64,000 bases of DNA from positions 310,001-374,000 of the forward strand of contig NZ_CANMXB010000001.1 in the NCBI RefSeq assembly GCF_947501785.1. Reading direction: 5' to 3'. The stretch is from an uncultured Litoreibacter sp. Lineage in GTDB: Bacteria > Pseudomonadota > Alphaproteobacteria > Rhodobacterales > Rhodobacteraceae. The position numbers and the translations under genes were made by a program. Each line of letters begins with the position of its first letter. Positions within the stretch are counted from its first letter, which is position 1. The notes under the pieces were generated by a model, which ran no database searches, had not been told where the DNA came from, and worked only from the letters and a program-made list of their open reading frames with translations. Below are positions 37,306-46,053 of the stretch, one piece after another.

Positions 37306-37487
37306 GTGGCGATTCCCTCTGAAGCTGCTATGGGCAAAATTTGTCGGAACCTAAGGAGTGGGGCAGGTGGGGTCAACCGCCACTAGGGGTTGTTTTGGCC
37401 TGAGAACGACGTTGGGTTATGGTGACTTGTGATATTGACCATTTGTGATAGTTAGCTGCGTTCCGAAACCGCTGTGAGGCACTTTTG

Positions 37488-37946
37488 ATGTCGAAAGACA
37501 AACGCACCGAGATCACCGACGCGCTGAAAGAGGCCATGAAAGCCAAGGACGCCGACCGTCTGGGCACTTTGCGGCTGATCAACGCCGCCATCAAGGACCG
37601 CGACATTGATCTGCGCAGCGAGGGCCGCGAGGTCAGCGACGACGAAATTCTGGCGATCCTGGGCAAGATGGTAAAGCAGCGGCAGGAAAGCACCAAAGCC
37701 TATGAAGAGGGCGGGCGGCTGGAACTGGCGGAGCGTGAACAGGCGGAGATCAAGGTGATCAACGATTTCCTGCCCGCGCAGCTGGACGCCGCCGCCTCGG
37801 AGGCGGCCGTGGACGCCGCGATTGCCGAAGTGGGCGCCCAAAGCATCCGCGACATGGGCAAGGTCATGGGCATCCTGAAGGGCAAATACACCGGCCAGAT
37901 GGATTTCGGGGCCGTTGGCCCGATGGTGAAGGCGCGGCTGGGATAA
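37488..37946 (+). CDS. GatB/YqeY domain protein
   Basis: A 152-aa protein of the YqeY family: KRTEITDALKEAMKAKDADRLGTLRLINAAIKD, KQRQESTKAYEEGGRLELAEREQAEI, and DMGKVMGILKGKYTGQMDFG. These are related to the tail domain of the amidotransferase subunit GatB and may bind tRNA. Position next to carA, and often near rpsU/dnaG/rpoD in other genomes, is common. The ATG at 37488 follows GAGGC; a TTG one codon upstream is weaker. TTGTGATA repeats at 37427 and 37443 may belong to its promoter. Confidence 0.92.
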   Translation: MSKDKRTEITDALKEAMKAKDADRLGTLRLINAAIKDRDIDLRSEGREVSDDEILAILGKMVKQRQESTKAYEEGGRLELAEREQAEIKVINDFLPAQLDAAASEAAVDAAIAEVGAQSIRDMGKVMGILKGKYTGQMDFGAVGPMVKARLG

Positions 37947-38362
37947 CGCGCGCACATTTGACCCGCGCGAGCCTTGGGCTGGCGGGATCATCCTGCTCGA
38001 TCTTGAAAGAGTTCCATAGAGAGGCGGCGCCGCCGAGATGTGGTTCACGCCTTGCTTGAGGGTTGGTATGCCCTTTCGCCTGAAATCACCGGTGACTTCG
38101 GAGAAGGGCGCGGGAGACATCAGAGCAATCTGACGGCTGCGCCCTCCCAAGAAACCACGAATGGATACGACGACACGTCTTGATGCGCCGAAGGTTCGAA
38201 CGGCTGCGGGTATAGCGGGCGCGGGGTTGTATTTGGTTAACGATGCGTGCGGTGATCTGATTGTGCGGCAACAGCCGCGCATGATTGTTTCGCGCTCGCC
38301 GCGCAGGCATGGGGGCTCTGCCCCCAAACCCCCGGGATACTTATGAACGAAGGAAAGGGACC
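37947..38362. other. Intergenic region with several palindromes
   Basis: A 416-bp gap between yqeY and the DUF2244 gene with no convincing gene. It contains a 12-bp palindrome GGCGGCGCCGCC (38023-38034), a dyad GAAATCACC/GGTGACTTC (38082-38099) and a GGGGGC-TCT-GCCCCC hairpin (38311-38325). A 61-codon open frame at 38161 has no recognisable content and runs into the last hairpin, so I do not call it. Confidence 0.6.
38311..38325. repeat. GGGGGCTCTGCCCCC palindrome
   Basis: A 6-bp perfect stem with loop TCT, followed by AAACCCCCGGGATACTT. I recall this string as a dispersed intergenic repeat in Rhodobacteraceae genomes. It lies 38 bp beyond the DUF2244 stop and may serve as its 3'-end structure. 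Confidence 0.6.
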
Positions 38363-38893
38363 CTAAGCGGCGAGGTTTTTAAGCTCGTCCTCGAGCTGGT
38401 GCTTCAACGCGATGCGCTCTTCGGCGGAGAGGAACGCGCCCAGCTCGACCTCGCGCGGGCCGCCTTTCAGCGTGAGGTAGTGCTTCACCGGCTTTTTATG
38501 CTCTGCCACCTGCACCCAGTAGGGATTGGCTTGCCAGTCCTTGCGGGTGCCCTTGGGGTCGATATGGACCAGCGTCAGCCGGTCCTGCCACAGGGTCAGC
38601 TCCTCCACGATATGGCCGTCGCGGTAGTTGCGCATGATGAAACCCCACAGAGCGGCGACCGTGATGATCAGGAAGGGGAGAACGCCCCAGAAAGCGGCGG
38701 TGCCGAAGACGCCGAAAAGCGGGACGGACAGGCCGCAGCACAGGACGGCGATCACCCAGACAAAGCCCGTCGCGGGCAGGGACCGGTGCGGGTACAGCAG
38801 CACCCGCCATTCAGGCGTTTTGTCGTTGTAAGTAGAAAGGGCCTCGGGATAATCCGAGGCCCTTCCTGCAAGGTCTATGTGCTGGATGGGCAC
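38363..38893 (-). CDS. DUF2244 membrane protein
   Basis: A protein of up to 176 aa with two adjacent membrane helices (GFVWVIAVLCCGLSVPLFGV and TAAFWGVLPFLIITVAALWG) framed by YPHRSLPATGF and ANPYWVQVAEH, the DUF2244 pattern. Function unknown; the gene is often near cytochrome oxidase genes. The earliest start, a GTG at 38893, directly abuts the ctaD stop and lacks a good ribosome-binding site. A strong hairpin covers codons 10-19. A GTG further in (VLLYPHRSL, 38803) is a possible alternative, so the N-terminus is uncertain. Confidence 0.8.
   Translation of the reverse strand: MPIQHIDLAGRASDYPEALSTYNDKTPEWRVLLYPHRSLPATGFVWVIAVLCCGLSVPLFGVFGTAAFWGVLPFLIITVAALWGFIMRNYRDGHIVEELTLWQDRLTLVHIDPKGTRKDWQANPYWVQVAEHKKPVKHYLTLKGGPREVELGAFLSAEERIALKHQLEDELKNLAA
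38837..38864 (-). terminator. Perfect 11-bp hairpin just after ctaD
   Basis: AAGGGCCTCGG pairs perfectly with CCGAGGCCCTT around a 6-nt loop (GATAAT on the plus strand); on the minus strand TCTACTT follows. It starts 29 bp after the ctaD stop and lies inside the earliest reading of the DUF2244 gene. It probably terminates or attenuates the ctaD transcript. Confidence 0.7.
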
Positions 38894-40561
38894 CTAGTGG
38901 TGCGCCTTGTCCCAGTCTTCCTGCTTTGGCAGGATTTCGAACGTGTGCTCCGGTGGAGGGGACGGCAGGGTCCATTCCAGCGTGTCCGCATATTCGTTCC
39001 ACGGGTTGGCTTCCGTCACGCGGCGGCCTTTGGTCAGGGTGTAGACCATGACGCCGATGAAGAAGAGGAACGACGCGAAGCTGAGGAACGCGCCCCAGGA
39101 GGAGACGTAGTTCCAGTAGGCAAACGCCTCAGGGTAGTCGATGTAGCGACGTGGCATACCTTGCCTCCCGAGGAAGTGCTGCGGGAAGAAGGTGATGTTT
39201 GCGCCGATGAACATCGTCCAGAAGTGCAGCTTGCCCGCCCATTCAGGATACATGCGGCCCGACATTTTCGGCAGGTAGAAGTAGATACCCGCAAAGATCG
39301 AGAACACGGCCCCGAGGCTCATCACGTAGTGGAAGTGAGCCACCACGTAGTAAGTGTCGTGATAGGCGCGGTCGATGCCCGCTTGGCTGAGCACGATGCC
39401 CGTTACGCCGCCTGCGGTGAACAGGAACAGGAAGCCCATGGCCCACAGCATCGGGGTTTTGAACTCGATCGAGCCGCCCCACATTGTCGCGATCCATGAG
39501 AAGATCTTGATGCCTGTCGGCACCGCGATCACCATCGTGGCCAGCATGAAGTAGGACTGCTGCGTCAGCGACATGCCCACGGTGTACATGTGGTGCGCCC
39601 AGACCACGAAGCCCAGCGCGCCAATGGCGACCATCGCGTAAACCATCGGCAGGTAACCAAAGACCGGCTTGCGCGAGAAGGTGGCGATCACGTGGGAGAT
39701 GATGCCGAAGCCCGGAACAACCACGATATACACCTCGGGGTGCCCGAAGAACCACAGCAAGTGCTGGTACAGGATCGGGTCACCGCCGCCAGCGGCGTCG
39801 AAGAAGGTTGTGCCGAAGTTACGGTCGGTCAGCAGCATGGTGATGGCGCCCGCCAGAACCGGCAGGGACAACAGGATCAGCCACGCGGTCACGAAGATCG
39901 ACCACGAGAACAGCGGCACCTTGTGCAGGGTCATGCCCGGCGTGCGCATGTTCAGGAAGGTGGTGATCATGTTGATCGCGCCAAGGATCGAAGACGCCCC
40001 CGACATGTGCACCGCGAAGATCGCGAAGTCGGTCGACATGCCTTGTTCCGTCGTCGACAGCGGCGCGTAGAGCACCCAGCCAATGCCGGAGCCGGCCTGA
40101 TCGTTACCGCCGGGAACCAACAACGACGCGACAGCAAGCGCACAGGCGGCCACATACATCCAGTAGGACAGGTTGTTCATGCGTGGGAACGCCATGTCAG
40201 GCGCGCCGATCTGCAATGGCATGAAGTAGTTGCCGAAGCCGCCAAACAGGGCGGGGATCACGACGAGGAACATCATCAAGATGCCGTGGCCGGTGATCAA
40301 AACGTTCCAGAGGTGGCCGTTTGGCGTACAATCTGCGGTTGCCGCAGCGGTGAAACGTGCGCCTTCAAGGCACATGTACTGCACACCGGGTTCCATCAGC
40401 TCCAACCGCATGTAGACGGTGAACGCCACGGAGATGAACCCCATCAGCGCGGCGGTGAAGAGGTACAGAATACCGATATCTTTGTGGTTGGTGGACATGA
40501 ACCAACGGGTGAAGAAGCCCCGTTCGTCGTGATCGTGTCCCTCGATGGCGGCGTCGGCCAT
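38894..40561 (-). CDS. ctaD: Cytochrome c oxidase subunit I (aa3 type)
   Basis: The heme-copper catalytic subunit of the terminal oxidase, reducing O2 with electrons from cytochrome c and pumping protons. The 555-aa, twelve-helix protein shows [21 protein letters not shown] (heme a ligand His), the CuB site [10 protein letters not shown] with the K/D-pathway Glu, WAHHMYTVG, and the late heme ligands [10 protein letters not shown]. The start follows a long leader of about 450 bp shared with the divergent DMT gene. The other subunits are not in the window, as is usual when ctaD is separate in Rhodobacterales. Confidence 0.97.
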   Translation of the reverse strand: MADAAIEGHDHDERGFFTRWFMSTNHKDIGILYLFTAALMGFISVAFTVYMRLELMEPGVQYMCLEGARFTAAATADCTPNGHLWNVLITGHGILMMFLVVIPALFGGFGNYFMPLQIGAPDMAFPRMNNLSYWMYVAACALAVASLLVPGGNDQAGSGIGWVLYAPLSTTEQGMSTDFAIFAVHMSGASSILGAINMITTFLNMRTPGMTLHKVPLFSWSIFVTAWLILLSLPVLAGAITMLLTDRNFGTTFFDAAGGGDPILYQHLLWFFGHPEVYIVVVPGFGIISHVIATFSRKPVFGYLPMVYAMVAIGALGFVVWAHHMYTVGMSLTQQSYFMLATMVIAVPTGIKIFSWIATMWGGSIEFKTPMLWAMGFLFLFTAGGVTGIVLSQAGIDRAYHDTYYVVAHFHYVMSLGAVFSIFAGIYFYLPKMSGRMYPEWAGKLHFWTMFIGANITFFPQHFLGRQGMPRRYIDYPEAFAYWNYVSSWGAFLSFASFLFFIGVMVYTLTKGRRVTEANPWNEYADTLEWTLPSPPPEHTFEILPKQEDWDKAHH

Positions 40562-41011
40562 GGGTGTCTCCCAATTCTTATGTAGTTAAGTCTCGACATT
40601 TGCGCAGGCGACAGAATCCGCCCGTTGGGTGACGGTTTAGTGCCTTGGGGCGGGCAGGGCAATGTTGCAAGGGGCAACAGGGGTGGAAAAAATGTCGCGG
40701 GGCGGCGAGATATCCCCTTTTTTGCGGAACATCCGGGCTTGCGTTCCACGGTCGGGATAGGCCACAGCGCGCAGATTTGAGAAATTCGTATCTGAATGTT
40801 TGCTTTGAGCCCAATGTGTCGATTGTAGCGGCTTGCTTGAACTTCCGCTTTGGACCAAAAATGCTGGACCAAGTCGCGGGGTTTAGCAGCGTTTCTAAAA
40901 ACCACGTCTTCTAACCAGAAGCCATGAGAGCAAAAGCGACACCTGCGTCGATTCCCGGCGAGACACTGCATGGCAAAGAGGCGAACACTAAGCATGTACC
41001 TAAGGTAGGGG
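40562..41011. other. 450-bp intergenic region upstream of ctaD
   Basis: No gene can be supported. It must hold the ctaD promoter (minus) and that of the DMT gene (plus). A degenerate direct repeat is visible: units starting at 40794 and 40839 share GAA..T...GCTTTG..CC. GC drops from here to about 47.7 kb in the lines I sampled, so this may mark the border of an accessory segment. Confidence 0.5.
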
Positions 41012-41974
41012 ATGCTTCCTGTGAGCAAAATAACGACAAGTAATACTCCAGTTGGCACTGATAGGGCGCTGCATAGCAACGTCATTTGCATCACGGCAAT
41101 TGCGCTATTTGCGACCGGTTTCCCGGCTGCTGATGTGTTGTTGAAGACTTGGGGGCCTATCTCGCTCATCACTGCGCGGATCGTCCTCGCTTGCGCATTG
41201 ATGTTGCCATTGTGGTTGATCATTGATGGTCCCATGCGGGTCATTAACGCACCCTGGTCGCGCGCTCTTGCTATTGGCGCATTAGGTTTCGGCACTGGCA
41301 CAATACTTCTGCTGGTTGTCCAAGACATGACGGACCCGGTTTCCGCAGCGTTAATTGCGGCAACAATGCCCATAAGTGCAGTGGTTCTTGAAATCATGTT
41401 TGATGGTCGAAAGTTGACGCTGAACTTTGCTGGAGGAGCGATACTTGTCCTGATCGGCGGGTTTCTTGCGGCAGGTGCAGATTTGCGAGGCGGTACGTTT
41501 GGAAGCGCTATTGTCCTTGGTAGCACCGCTTCGGTGATGTTTGCTTGGGGGTCTCGCAAGACGGTAAAAGGGTTGCCAGAAATGACCTCGCTCGGGCAAG
41601 CCACCTCAACATTCATTGGTGCGATGATCTTTTGCGTTGCGACCTTTGCGCTTTTCAAGTTCATGGGCTGGGAGGGAACTCAGTCGGCCCAGCTGGGGCT
41701 TTGGGGCTGGTCAATGATGTTGACTTACGCTTGGGGTGCTATGGCGTTGAGCCAAGCCTTCTGGATCCTTGGCGTCTCTCGATTGGGCATCGGCATTGCG
41801 TCTTTCCACCTTAACGCAGCCCCTTTCTATGTGATGCTGATCCTCTTAGTTGCAGGCGGGGGTTGGGATTGGGGACGCGCTCTCGGTGCTGCCCTGCTCG
41901 CTCTTGGTGTTGTACTTGCACAGAAAAAGAGAGCGACGGAACGCCAACCGGAACCGCTTGGTGCCGGCAGCTAG
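41012..41974 (+). CDS. EamA/DMT-family transporter
   Basis: A 320-aa protein with ten predicted helices, EamA type: ATGFPAADVLLKTWGPISLITARIVLA, then PVSAALIAATMPISAVVLEI and the late QAFWILGVSRLGIGIASFHLN. The ATG at 41012 follows AAGGTAGGGG. It is not close to the two other DMT genes at 26-28 kb. Codon use is less GC-biased than in the flanking housekeeping genes (29 of 60 bases are G or C at 41041-41100), which supports recent acquisition. The substrate is unknown. Confidence 0.85.
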   Translation: MLPVSKITTSNTPVGTDRALHSNVICITAIALFATGFPAADVLLKTWGPISLITARIVLACALMLPLWLIIDGPMRVINAPWSRALAIGALGFGTGTILLLVVQDMTDPVSAALIAATMPISAVVLEIMFDGRKLTLNFAGGAILVLIGGFLAAGADLRGGTFGSAIVLGSTASVMFAWGSRKTVKGLPEMTSLGQATSTFIGAMIFCVATFALFKFMGWEGTQSAQLGLWGWSMMLTYAWGAMALSQAFWILGVSRLGIGIASFHLNAAPFYVMLILLVAGGGWDWGRALGAALLALGVVLAQKKRATERQPEPLGAGS

Positions 41975-42612
41975 TTGAAGGTGGCGACGACGGTACAATG
42001 CTTTTGACCTAGTGCGGCGCAAGCAGAAATAAATCTGCCACATCCGGCTCGTTCTCATTTTCTCTGCGGCCTGCCTGCGCCGACTGCCGGGCGTGGCCAG
42101 ATTCCGATCAAACCTGTCGTTGAAGGAACTGAAAGCGTCGAACAAATTGCTCGCTGGGTCATGTAAAGCCTGAATGCTGCGCGGCACATACGATTAGAAG
42201 TGACCAATTCCTGAAAGCGGTCTTTGGCGCAACTGCAGCGAAAGCTCCGTTTGTCCCGCACAACCGACATTAACTTAACGCTCCAACATGTTGACCAAGG
42301 TATGCAACGGTCGATCAAGGCGCCAATGTTTTGCCAAAAACCCAGTCTTCGAAATGCTGCAATGCAAGAAAGTGCCTGCTTACTTGGCGCGCCGCAGGCG
42401 GGCACATTGGTACGAAGCCTTGTTCGTGCCGCTCCGGTTTCGAACTTCAAATACGGCAACAGGAGAGGGGGGGGGGCGTCTCAGCCTAAGACGGGTCGCC
42501 CGCTTGATGTGCCCATGACAGATTTGACGATAGTTTGTTGAAACTGGAGCAAGCTTTTTCTGGACGTCTGTTTGTTCCCCGGTGTTGCTCTGATCGAAGT
42601 CTTTCCCGGTTG
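41975..42612. other. 640-bp gene-poor region with a G10 run
   Basis: No supportable gene on either strand. Short open frames overlap in several frames without family character. A run of ten G lies at 42467-42476. The stretch around 42219-42262 (AAGCGGTCTTTGGCGCAAC, then GCAGCGAAAGCTCCGTTTG) resembles non-coding fossil sequence I recall from other Rhodobacterales. It separates a DMT gene from a TetR/MFS unit and may be decayed foreign DNA. Confidence 0.5.
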
Positions 42613-43260
42613 CTAGGTGGCTCGCTGCAATTCATCCGTGAGGATTGAGACGACCGCCTGAACGGTTGGATCTACGAGGTCGGCGGGTCTTGATGGGCGC
42701 GCGTGCTTTCTGGCGAACACCGGGATGGTTCCTTCCGTCACCGTTAACATCAGATATGCCGCCTGGTGACGCGGCTCATCGGTTGATGTCGGAAACAGGG
42801 CGGCCAGTACATCAACCAGCCATGCGATCGCCAACTCATACGAGCGTTCGATGATCTGTGTCCCAAAGCCATGATGCTTTGCGAGAATCCAGAACTCCAG
42901 GAACAGCCCATTTGTTTCCGGCACCATCGCATCATCAATCATCCAAGCGAGAATGCGGCGCAGCTCGCTGATGGGATCGGCGTCGCTTCCGAAAACTGGA
43001 ACCTCCGGCCTGACCTTGGCATATCGTTCGCAGACGTCATGCATCACTTCTTCGACCAGAAGGATCTTGCTTGGGAAGTGGTAGGTCAAATTGCCTGGGC
43101 TGATGCCGCAGGCCGCTGCGACTTTGCGTGTGCTCAGCTCATGGTAGCCGTCCTCAAGCAGCAGCTTCTCTGCTGCTTCGATGATCTGGTCGCGTGAGGC
43201 GCGTCCCAGACGGTTGCTGCTTCGCGCGCTGACCTTCGAACTGTTCCCATCCAAACTCAT
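42613..43260 (-). CDS. TetR-family repressor of the adjacent MFS pump
   Basis: A 215-aa TetR regulator: RASRDQIIEAAEKLLLEDGYHELSTRKVAAACGIS, then GNLTYHFPSKILLVEEV is the helix-turn-helix, followed by an all-alpha ligand domain. It is divergent from a Bcr/CflA-type MFS gene. The 61-bp space between them holds two copies of the palindrome TTAG[T/G]AC-N4-GT[C/A]CTAA, so it probably represses both the pump and itself. Confidence 0.9.
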   Translation of the reverse strand: MSLDGNSSKVSARSSNRLGRASRDQIIEAAEKLLLEDGYHELSTRKVAAACGISPGNLTYHFPSKILLVEEVMHDVCERYAKVRPEVPVFGSDADPISELRRILAWMIDDAMVPETNGLFLEFWILAKHHGFGTQIIERSYELAIAWLVDVLAALFPTSTDEPRHQAAYLMLTVTEGTIPVFARKHARPSRPADLVDPTVQAVVSILTDELQRAT

Positions 43261-43269
43261 ATTGACAGG

Positions 43270-43287
43270 TTAGTACATCTGTCCTAA
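43270..43287. promoter_or_regulatory. TetR operator 1
   Basis: TTAGTAC-ATCT-GTCCTAA, an 18-bp dyad 10 bp upstream of the tetR start. It is nearly the reverse complement of operator 2 at 43303-43320; the centres are 33 bp apart, about three helical turns, so both dimers would sit on one face of the DNA. Confidence 0.7.
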
Positions 43288-43302
43288 CCGTCAAGCAAAC
43301 AA

Positions 43303-43320
43303 TTAGGACACTCGTACTAA
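43303..43320. promoter_or_regulatory. TetR operator 2
   Basis: TTAGGAC-ACTC-GTACTAA, 18 bp, ending 1 bp before the GTG start of the MFS gene. Its arms match those of operator 1 with the two variable positions swapped. Confidence 0.7.
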
Positions 43321-43321
43321 G

Positions 43322-44530
43322 GTGAAAAATCAGATTTCAGTCATCTTCACCTTTGGGTTGGTTATGATGCTGGCCCCCTTCGCGATCGACCTCTACTTGC
43401 CGGCCTTGCCGACGATCAGTGATCAGCTTGGGACGGAGATCGACCAACTTGAAGCATCAGTCGCGATCTTCCTGATCGGATTTGCAGCAGGTCAGCTCGT
43501 ATTGGGCCCTCTCTCTGATGCCATCGGACGGATGCGGGTTCTCGTAGGGGGCTTGGCCGTTTTTGCGGTCGCGTCCGGCATCATTGCGACTGTCGACAGT
43601 GTTAACGAACTGTTTGTGTGGCGCTTTGTCCAAGCGGTCGGGGCCGCAGGTTCGGTGACTGTGTTCCCCATGGTGCAGGACCGGTTCAGGCAGCAGGACG
43701 CAGCGCGTGTGATCTCGATCCTGATGGCGTTGATCATTGTCGCCCCGCTCGTTGCACCGCTTCTCGGGGGATACATTCTCATCTTCGCGGGGTGGCCGAC
43801 GATCTTCCTGCTCTTGTCGGCCCTTGGAGTTGTGTCGCTATTGCTCGCGTTCAAGGCGTCGCCGCCGTCGACCGAACCACGCCGCCGGATCACGCTCCGC
43901 ATGCTTTCCGGCCAATACGCTACCGTCCTCAAGGAGCGGCGCGTTGTCTTGGCAATCCTGACAGGAAGCTTTGCGTTCGGAGGCCTGTTCGCCTTCGTAG
44001 CGGGGTCGCCTTTCGTGTACATTACCTATTTCGACGTACCCGAAGAGCGTTACGGCCTTCTGGTCGGTTTGAATGCCGCCGCCATGATCATCGTAAACTT
44101 GGCCAATGCATCCATGCTCGCAAAGTTTCCGGCCATCAGAAAAATTGCTGTCGGAGCGGTTTTCCTGGCACTGGCGGGCGTTGCGATGCTTGCAGCAGCG
44201 CTGCTTGGTCAGGGATTGGTGATGATCGTCGCCATTGCCATTGTGTTCTTCGCCGCCTTGGCATTGGTGGAAACCAACGCCGCCATTGTCGCCTTCTCAG
44301 TCCTGCAGGAGGAGAATGGCACAGTCGCGTCGCTCAACGGGGCGTTGCAATTTGGCATTGGGGGGCTGTCGAGCATGCTGGTCAGCACACTGGCATCGAC
44401 CAACGCCGTTCCGCTTGCCATTGTAATGGCCGCAAGCGGATTGGCTGTGTTGTTGTGTGCGGTCCGGTTGGTTTTCTTCGACAGAGCGTCCGAGCCCGGG
44501 TCAAAATCACGCGGTTCTCAAACCAGTTGA
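43322..44530 (+). CDS. MFS multidrug efflux transporter (Bcr/CflA type)
   Basis: A 402-aa, twelve-helix major facilitator protein. The first helix ends APFAIDLYLPALPTISDQL, the Bcr/CflA signature, and the loop GPLSDAIGRMRVLVGG is the MFS motif A. It would expel drugs by proton antiport. The GTG at 43322 is the earliest start, because an in-frame stop lies just upstream within the operator. No room remains for a normal ribosome-binding site. The gene is divergent from its likely TetR repressor and ends in a strong hairpin. Confidence 0.9.
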   Translation: MKNQISVIFTFGLVMMLAPFAIDLYLPALPTISDQLGTEIDQLEASVAIFLIGFAAGQLVLGPLSDAIGRMRVLVGGLAVFAVASGIIATVDSVNELFVWRFVQAVGAAGSVTVFPMVQDRFRQQDAARVISILMALIIVAPLVAPLLGGYILIFAGWPTIFLLLSALGVVSLLLAFKASPPSTEPRRRITLRMLSGQYATVLKERRVVLAILTGSFAFGGLFAFVAGSPFVYITYFDVPEERYGLLVGLNAAAMIIVNLANASMLAKFPAIRKIAVGAVFLALAGVAMLAAALLGQGLVMIVAIAIVFFAALALVETNAAIVAFSVLQEENGTVASLNGALQFGIGGLSSMLVSTLASTNAVPLAIVMAASGLAVLLCAVRLVFFDRASEPGSKSRGSQTS

Positions 44531-44538
44531 GAACCGCG
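44510..44538 (+). terminator. Hairpin overlapping the MFS stop codon
   Basis: CGCGGTTCTCAA and TTGAGAACCGCG form a perfect 12-bp stem around ACCAG; the stop codon is inside the right arm. No T-tract follows (CTAACGTCTTG), so termination may be weak or rho-assisted, possibly for the convergent azoreductase as well. Confidence 0.65.
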
Positions 44539-44569
44539 CTAACGTCTTGTTGGTCTTCGACCCGCCGGG

Positions 44570-45211
44570 TCAGTTCACACCAGCTTTTGTAGCAGGGCGC
44601 AGGCGATCATCCTTTGGCAGACCTAACTGATCCACCCACGCGTCAACCTCACCTTCGGCACGTGCAATGGCCGTGTCGTCCATGAAGTGCCTATTGGCGG
44701 CGACAAATGTGACATCCGTAATTCCCACGAAGCCCAATATGTGGCGTAGGTAGCCGCTTGCAAAATCAATGTCGGATCCAAAGTCCGTCCCGCCCGAGGC
44801 AAAGCACACGATTGCCGTTTTGCCGGACAACAACCCTTTGGGGCCGGTATCGGAATATGCGAAGGTTTTTCGCGCGCGGCAGATCAAATCAATCCAAAGC
44901 TTGAGGCTTGCCGGGATCGAAAAGTTGTAAACGGGGGCCCCGATGATCAACGTGTCGGCGGCGTCAATCTCGGCGATCAGCGTATCGGATAGGGCCAGCA
45001 CATCCTTTTGTTGGTCGGTGCGGTCTTCTTCTGGCGTCGAATTGGCATTGATCCAAGCGTGATCCAGAAGTGGTAGGGGATTGTTCAGGTCCCGCACGGT
45101 CACATCGAACGGTTTTCCCGTGTCGGTGAGCCTGTCGATGATGCGATCCGCCAGGTGGCGGCTTTGCCCTGTTTCTGTTTGTGCACTGCAGTCGATGCGA
45201 AGGATTTTCAT
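44570..45211 (-). CDS. azoR: FMN-dependent NADH-azoreductase (AzoR type)
   Basis: A 213-aa flavodoxin-fold protein: MKILRIDCSAQTETGQSRHLADRI, the FMN-side GAPVYNFSIPASLKLWIDLICRARKTFAYS and SGKTAIVCFASGG. AzoR-type enzymes reduce quinones and azo dyes with NADH and protect against thiol-specific stress. The ATG at 45211 overlaps the SDR stop (ATGA); the frame extends 4 codons further without need. It forms an operon with the SDR gene, divergent from a TetR gene. Confidence 0.88.
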   Translation of the reverse strand: MKILRIDCSAQTETGQSRHLADRIIDRLTDTGKPFDVTVRDLNNPLPLLDHAWINANSTPEEDRTDQQKDVLALSDTLIAEIDAADTLIIGAPVYNFSIPASLKLWIDLICRARKTFAYSDTGPKGLLSGKTAIVCFASGGTDFGSDIDFASGYLRHILGFVGITDVTFVAANRHFMDDTAIARAEGEVDAWVDQLGLPKDDRLRPATKAGVN

Positions 45212-45966
45212 AGCGAGGTCCACCCACCATCGACGGCAATTTCAGCACCACGCATGTAGGAAGATGCATCCGAAGCAAGAAACAGCACGGCGTTCGCGAT
45301 CTCTTCTGCTGTGCCGAACCGGCCCGCCGGCACCTGCGCCACGATGCCAGATGCCATTTCTTCCAGCTGTTCTTCTGTCATGCCGATTTTGCCATAAAGC
45401 GGTGTTTCAATCGGGCCCGGAGCAACGGCGTTCACCCGAATTTGCTGCTCTCCAAGCTCTGCAGAAAGAGTACGTGTTGCCGAGCGCAAGGCCGCCTTGG
45501 AGGCTGAATACACCGCCATTCCAGGCATCCCCAATTCATCAAGGCAAGAGGTGTTCATAACGATTGACCCGCCTGCGTTCATAAGTGGGGCCAACGACTG
45601 CACCAACATCAGCGGTGCGGTAAAGTTGATCATGATCTGTGCTTGCGCCCGAGCGGCGTCGATTTGACCCAAAGGGGCCGGCCACGTGACGCCAGCATTC
45701 GCAAACAGAATGTCGATTGATCCAAATTCCGCCTTCAAATGCTGCGATAGGGCAAGACTGTCTTCTGAATGTTCAGCGCGCCAGCGGATGGCCACGACAT
45801 TTGTGTCGCCGTTGGCCAATTTTGAACGCGCCGCGTCAAGGCGGGCCTCATCTTGGCCTGTGATGATCAGGGTTTTTACACCCTCGGCAATGAACCGTTC
45901 GGCAGCGGCAAAACCGATGCCAGACGTCGCCCCCGTTATGACTGCGATCTTGTCTTTGAGTTGCAT
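45208..45966 (-). CDS. Short-chain dehydrogenase/reductase
   Basis: A 252-aa classical SDR: cofactor motif TGATSGIG, NAG motif ILFANAGVTWPAPL, catalytic Ser in NTSCLDEL, Tyr/Lys in AVYSASKAALR, and PGPIETPLYG. After the first beta strand the sequence VKTLIITGQDEARLD does not point clearly to NADP or NAD. It is the first gene of an operon with the azoreductase and starts opposite a TetR gene with a palindrome between them. Confidence 0.9.
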   Translation of the reverse strand: MQLKDKIAVITGATSGIGFAAAERFIAEGVKTLIITGQDEARLDAARSKLANGDTNVVAIRWRAEHSEDSLALSQHLKAEFGSIDILFANAGVTWPAPLGQIDAARAQAQIMINFTAPLMLVQSLAPLMNAGGSIVMNTSCLDELGMPGMAVYSASKAALRSATRTLSAELGEQQIRVNAVAPGPIETPLYGKIGMTEEQLEEMASGIVAQVPAGRFGTAEEIANAVLFLASDASSYMRGAEIAVDGGWTSL

Positions 45967-45986
45967 AGTCTGTTCCTTGAATTTAA

Positions 45987-46007
45987 TTTACTGATCGGTT
46001 AGGTAAA
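45987..46007. promoter_or_regulatory. Candidate TetR operator between SDR and TetR genes
   Basis: TTTAC and GTAAA flank TGATCGGTTAG, a 21-bp dyad in the 87-bp divergent spacer. GATCGGTAAA, a related half site, occurs again about 40 bp further on, near the tetR start. Placement favours control of both directions by the adjacent TetR protein. Confidence 0.55.
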
Positions 46008-46053
46008 TGCGAAATAGACCACTGTCCACAATTAAATGCAGATCGGTAAAATA

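Noticed and set aside
38161-38346. A 61-codon plus-strand frame in the yqeY downstream gap
   Set aside because: No ribosome-binding site, ends inside a palindrome, and no recognisable content.
42055-42541. Overlapping short frames on both strands in the 640-bp gap
   Set aside because: No good starts, no family character, and a G10 run interrupts one frame; treated as non-coding or decayed.
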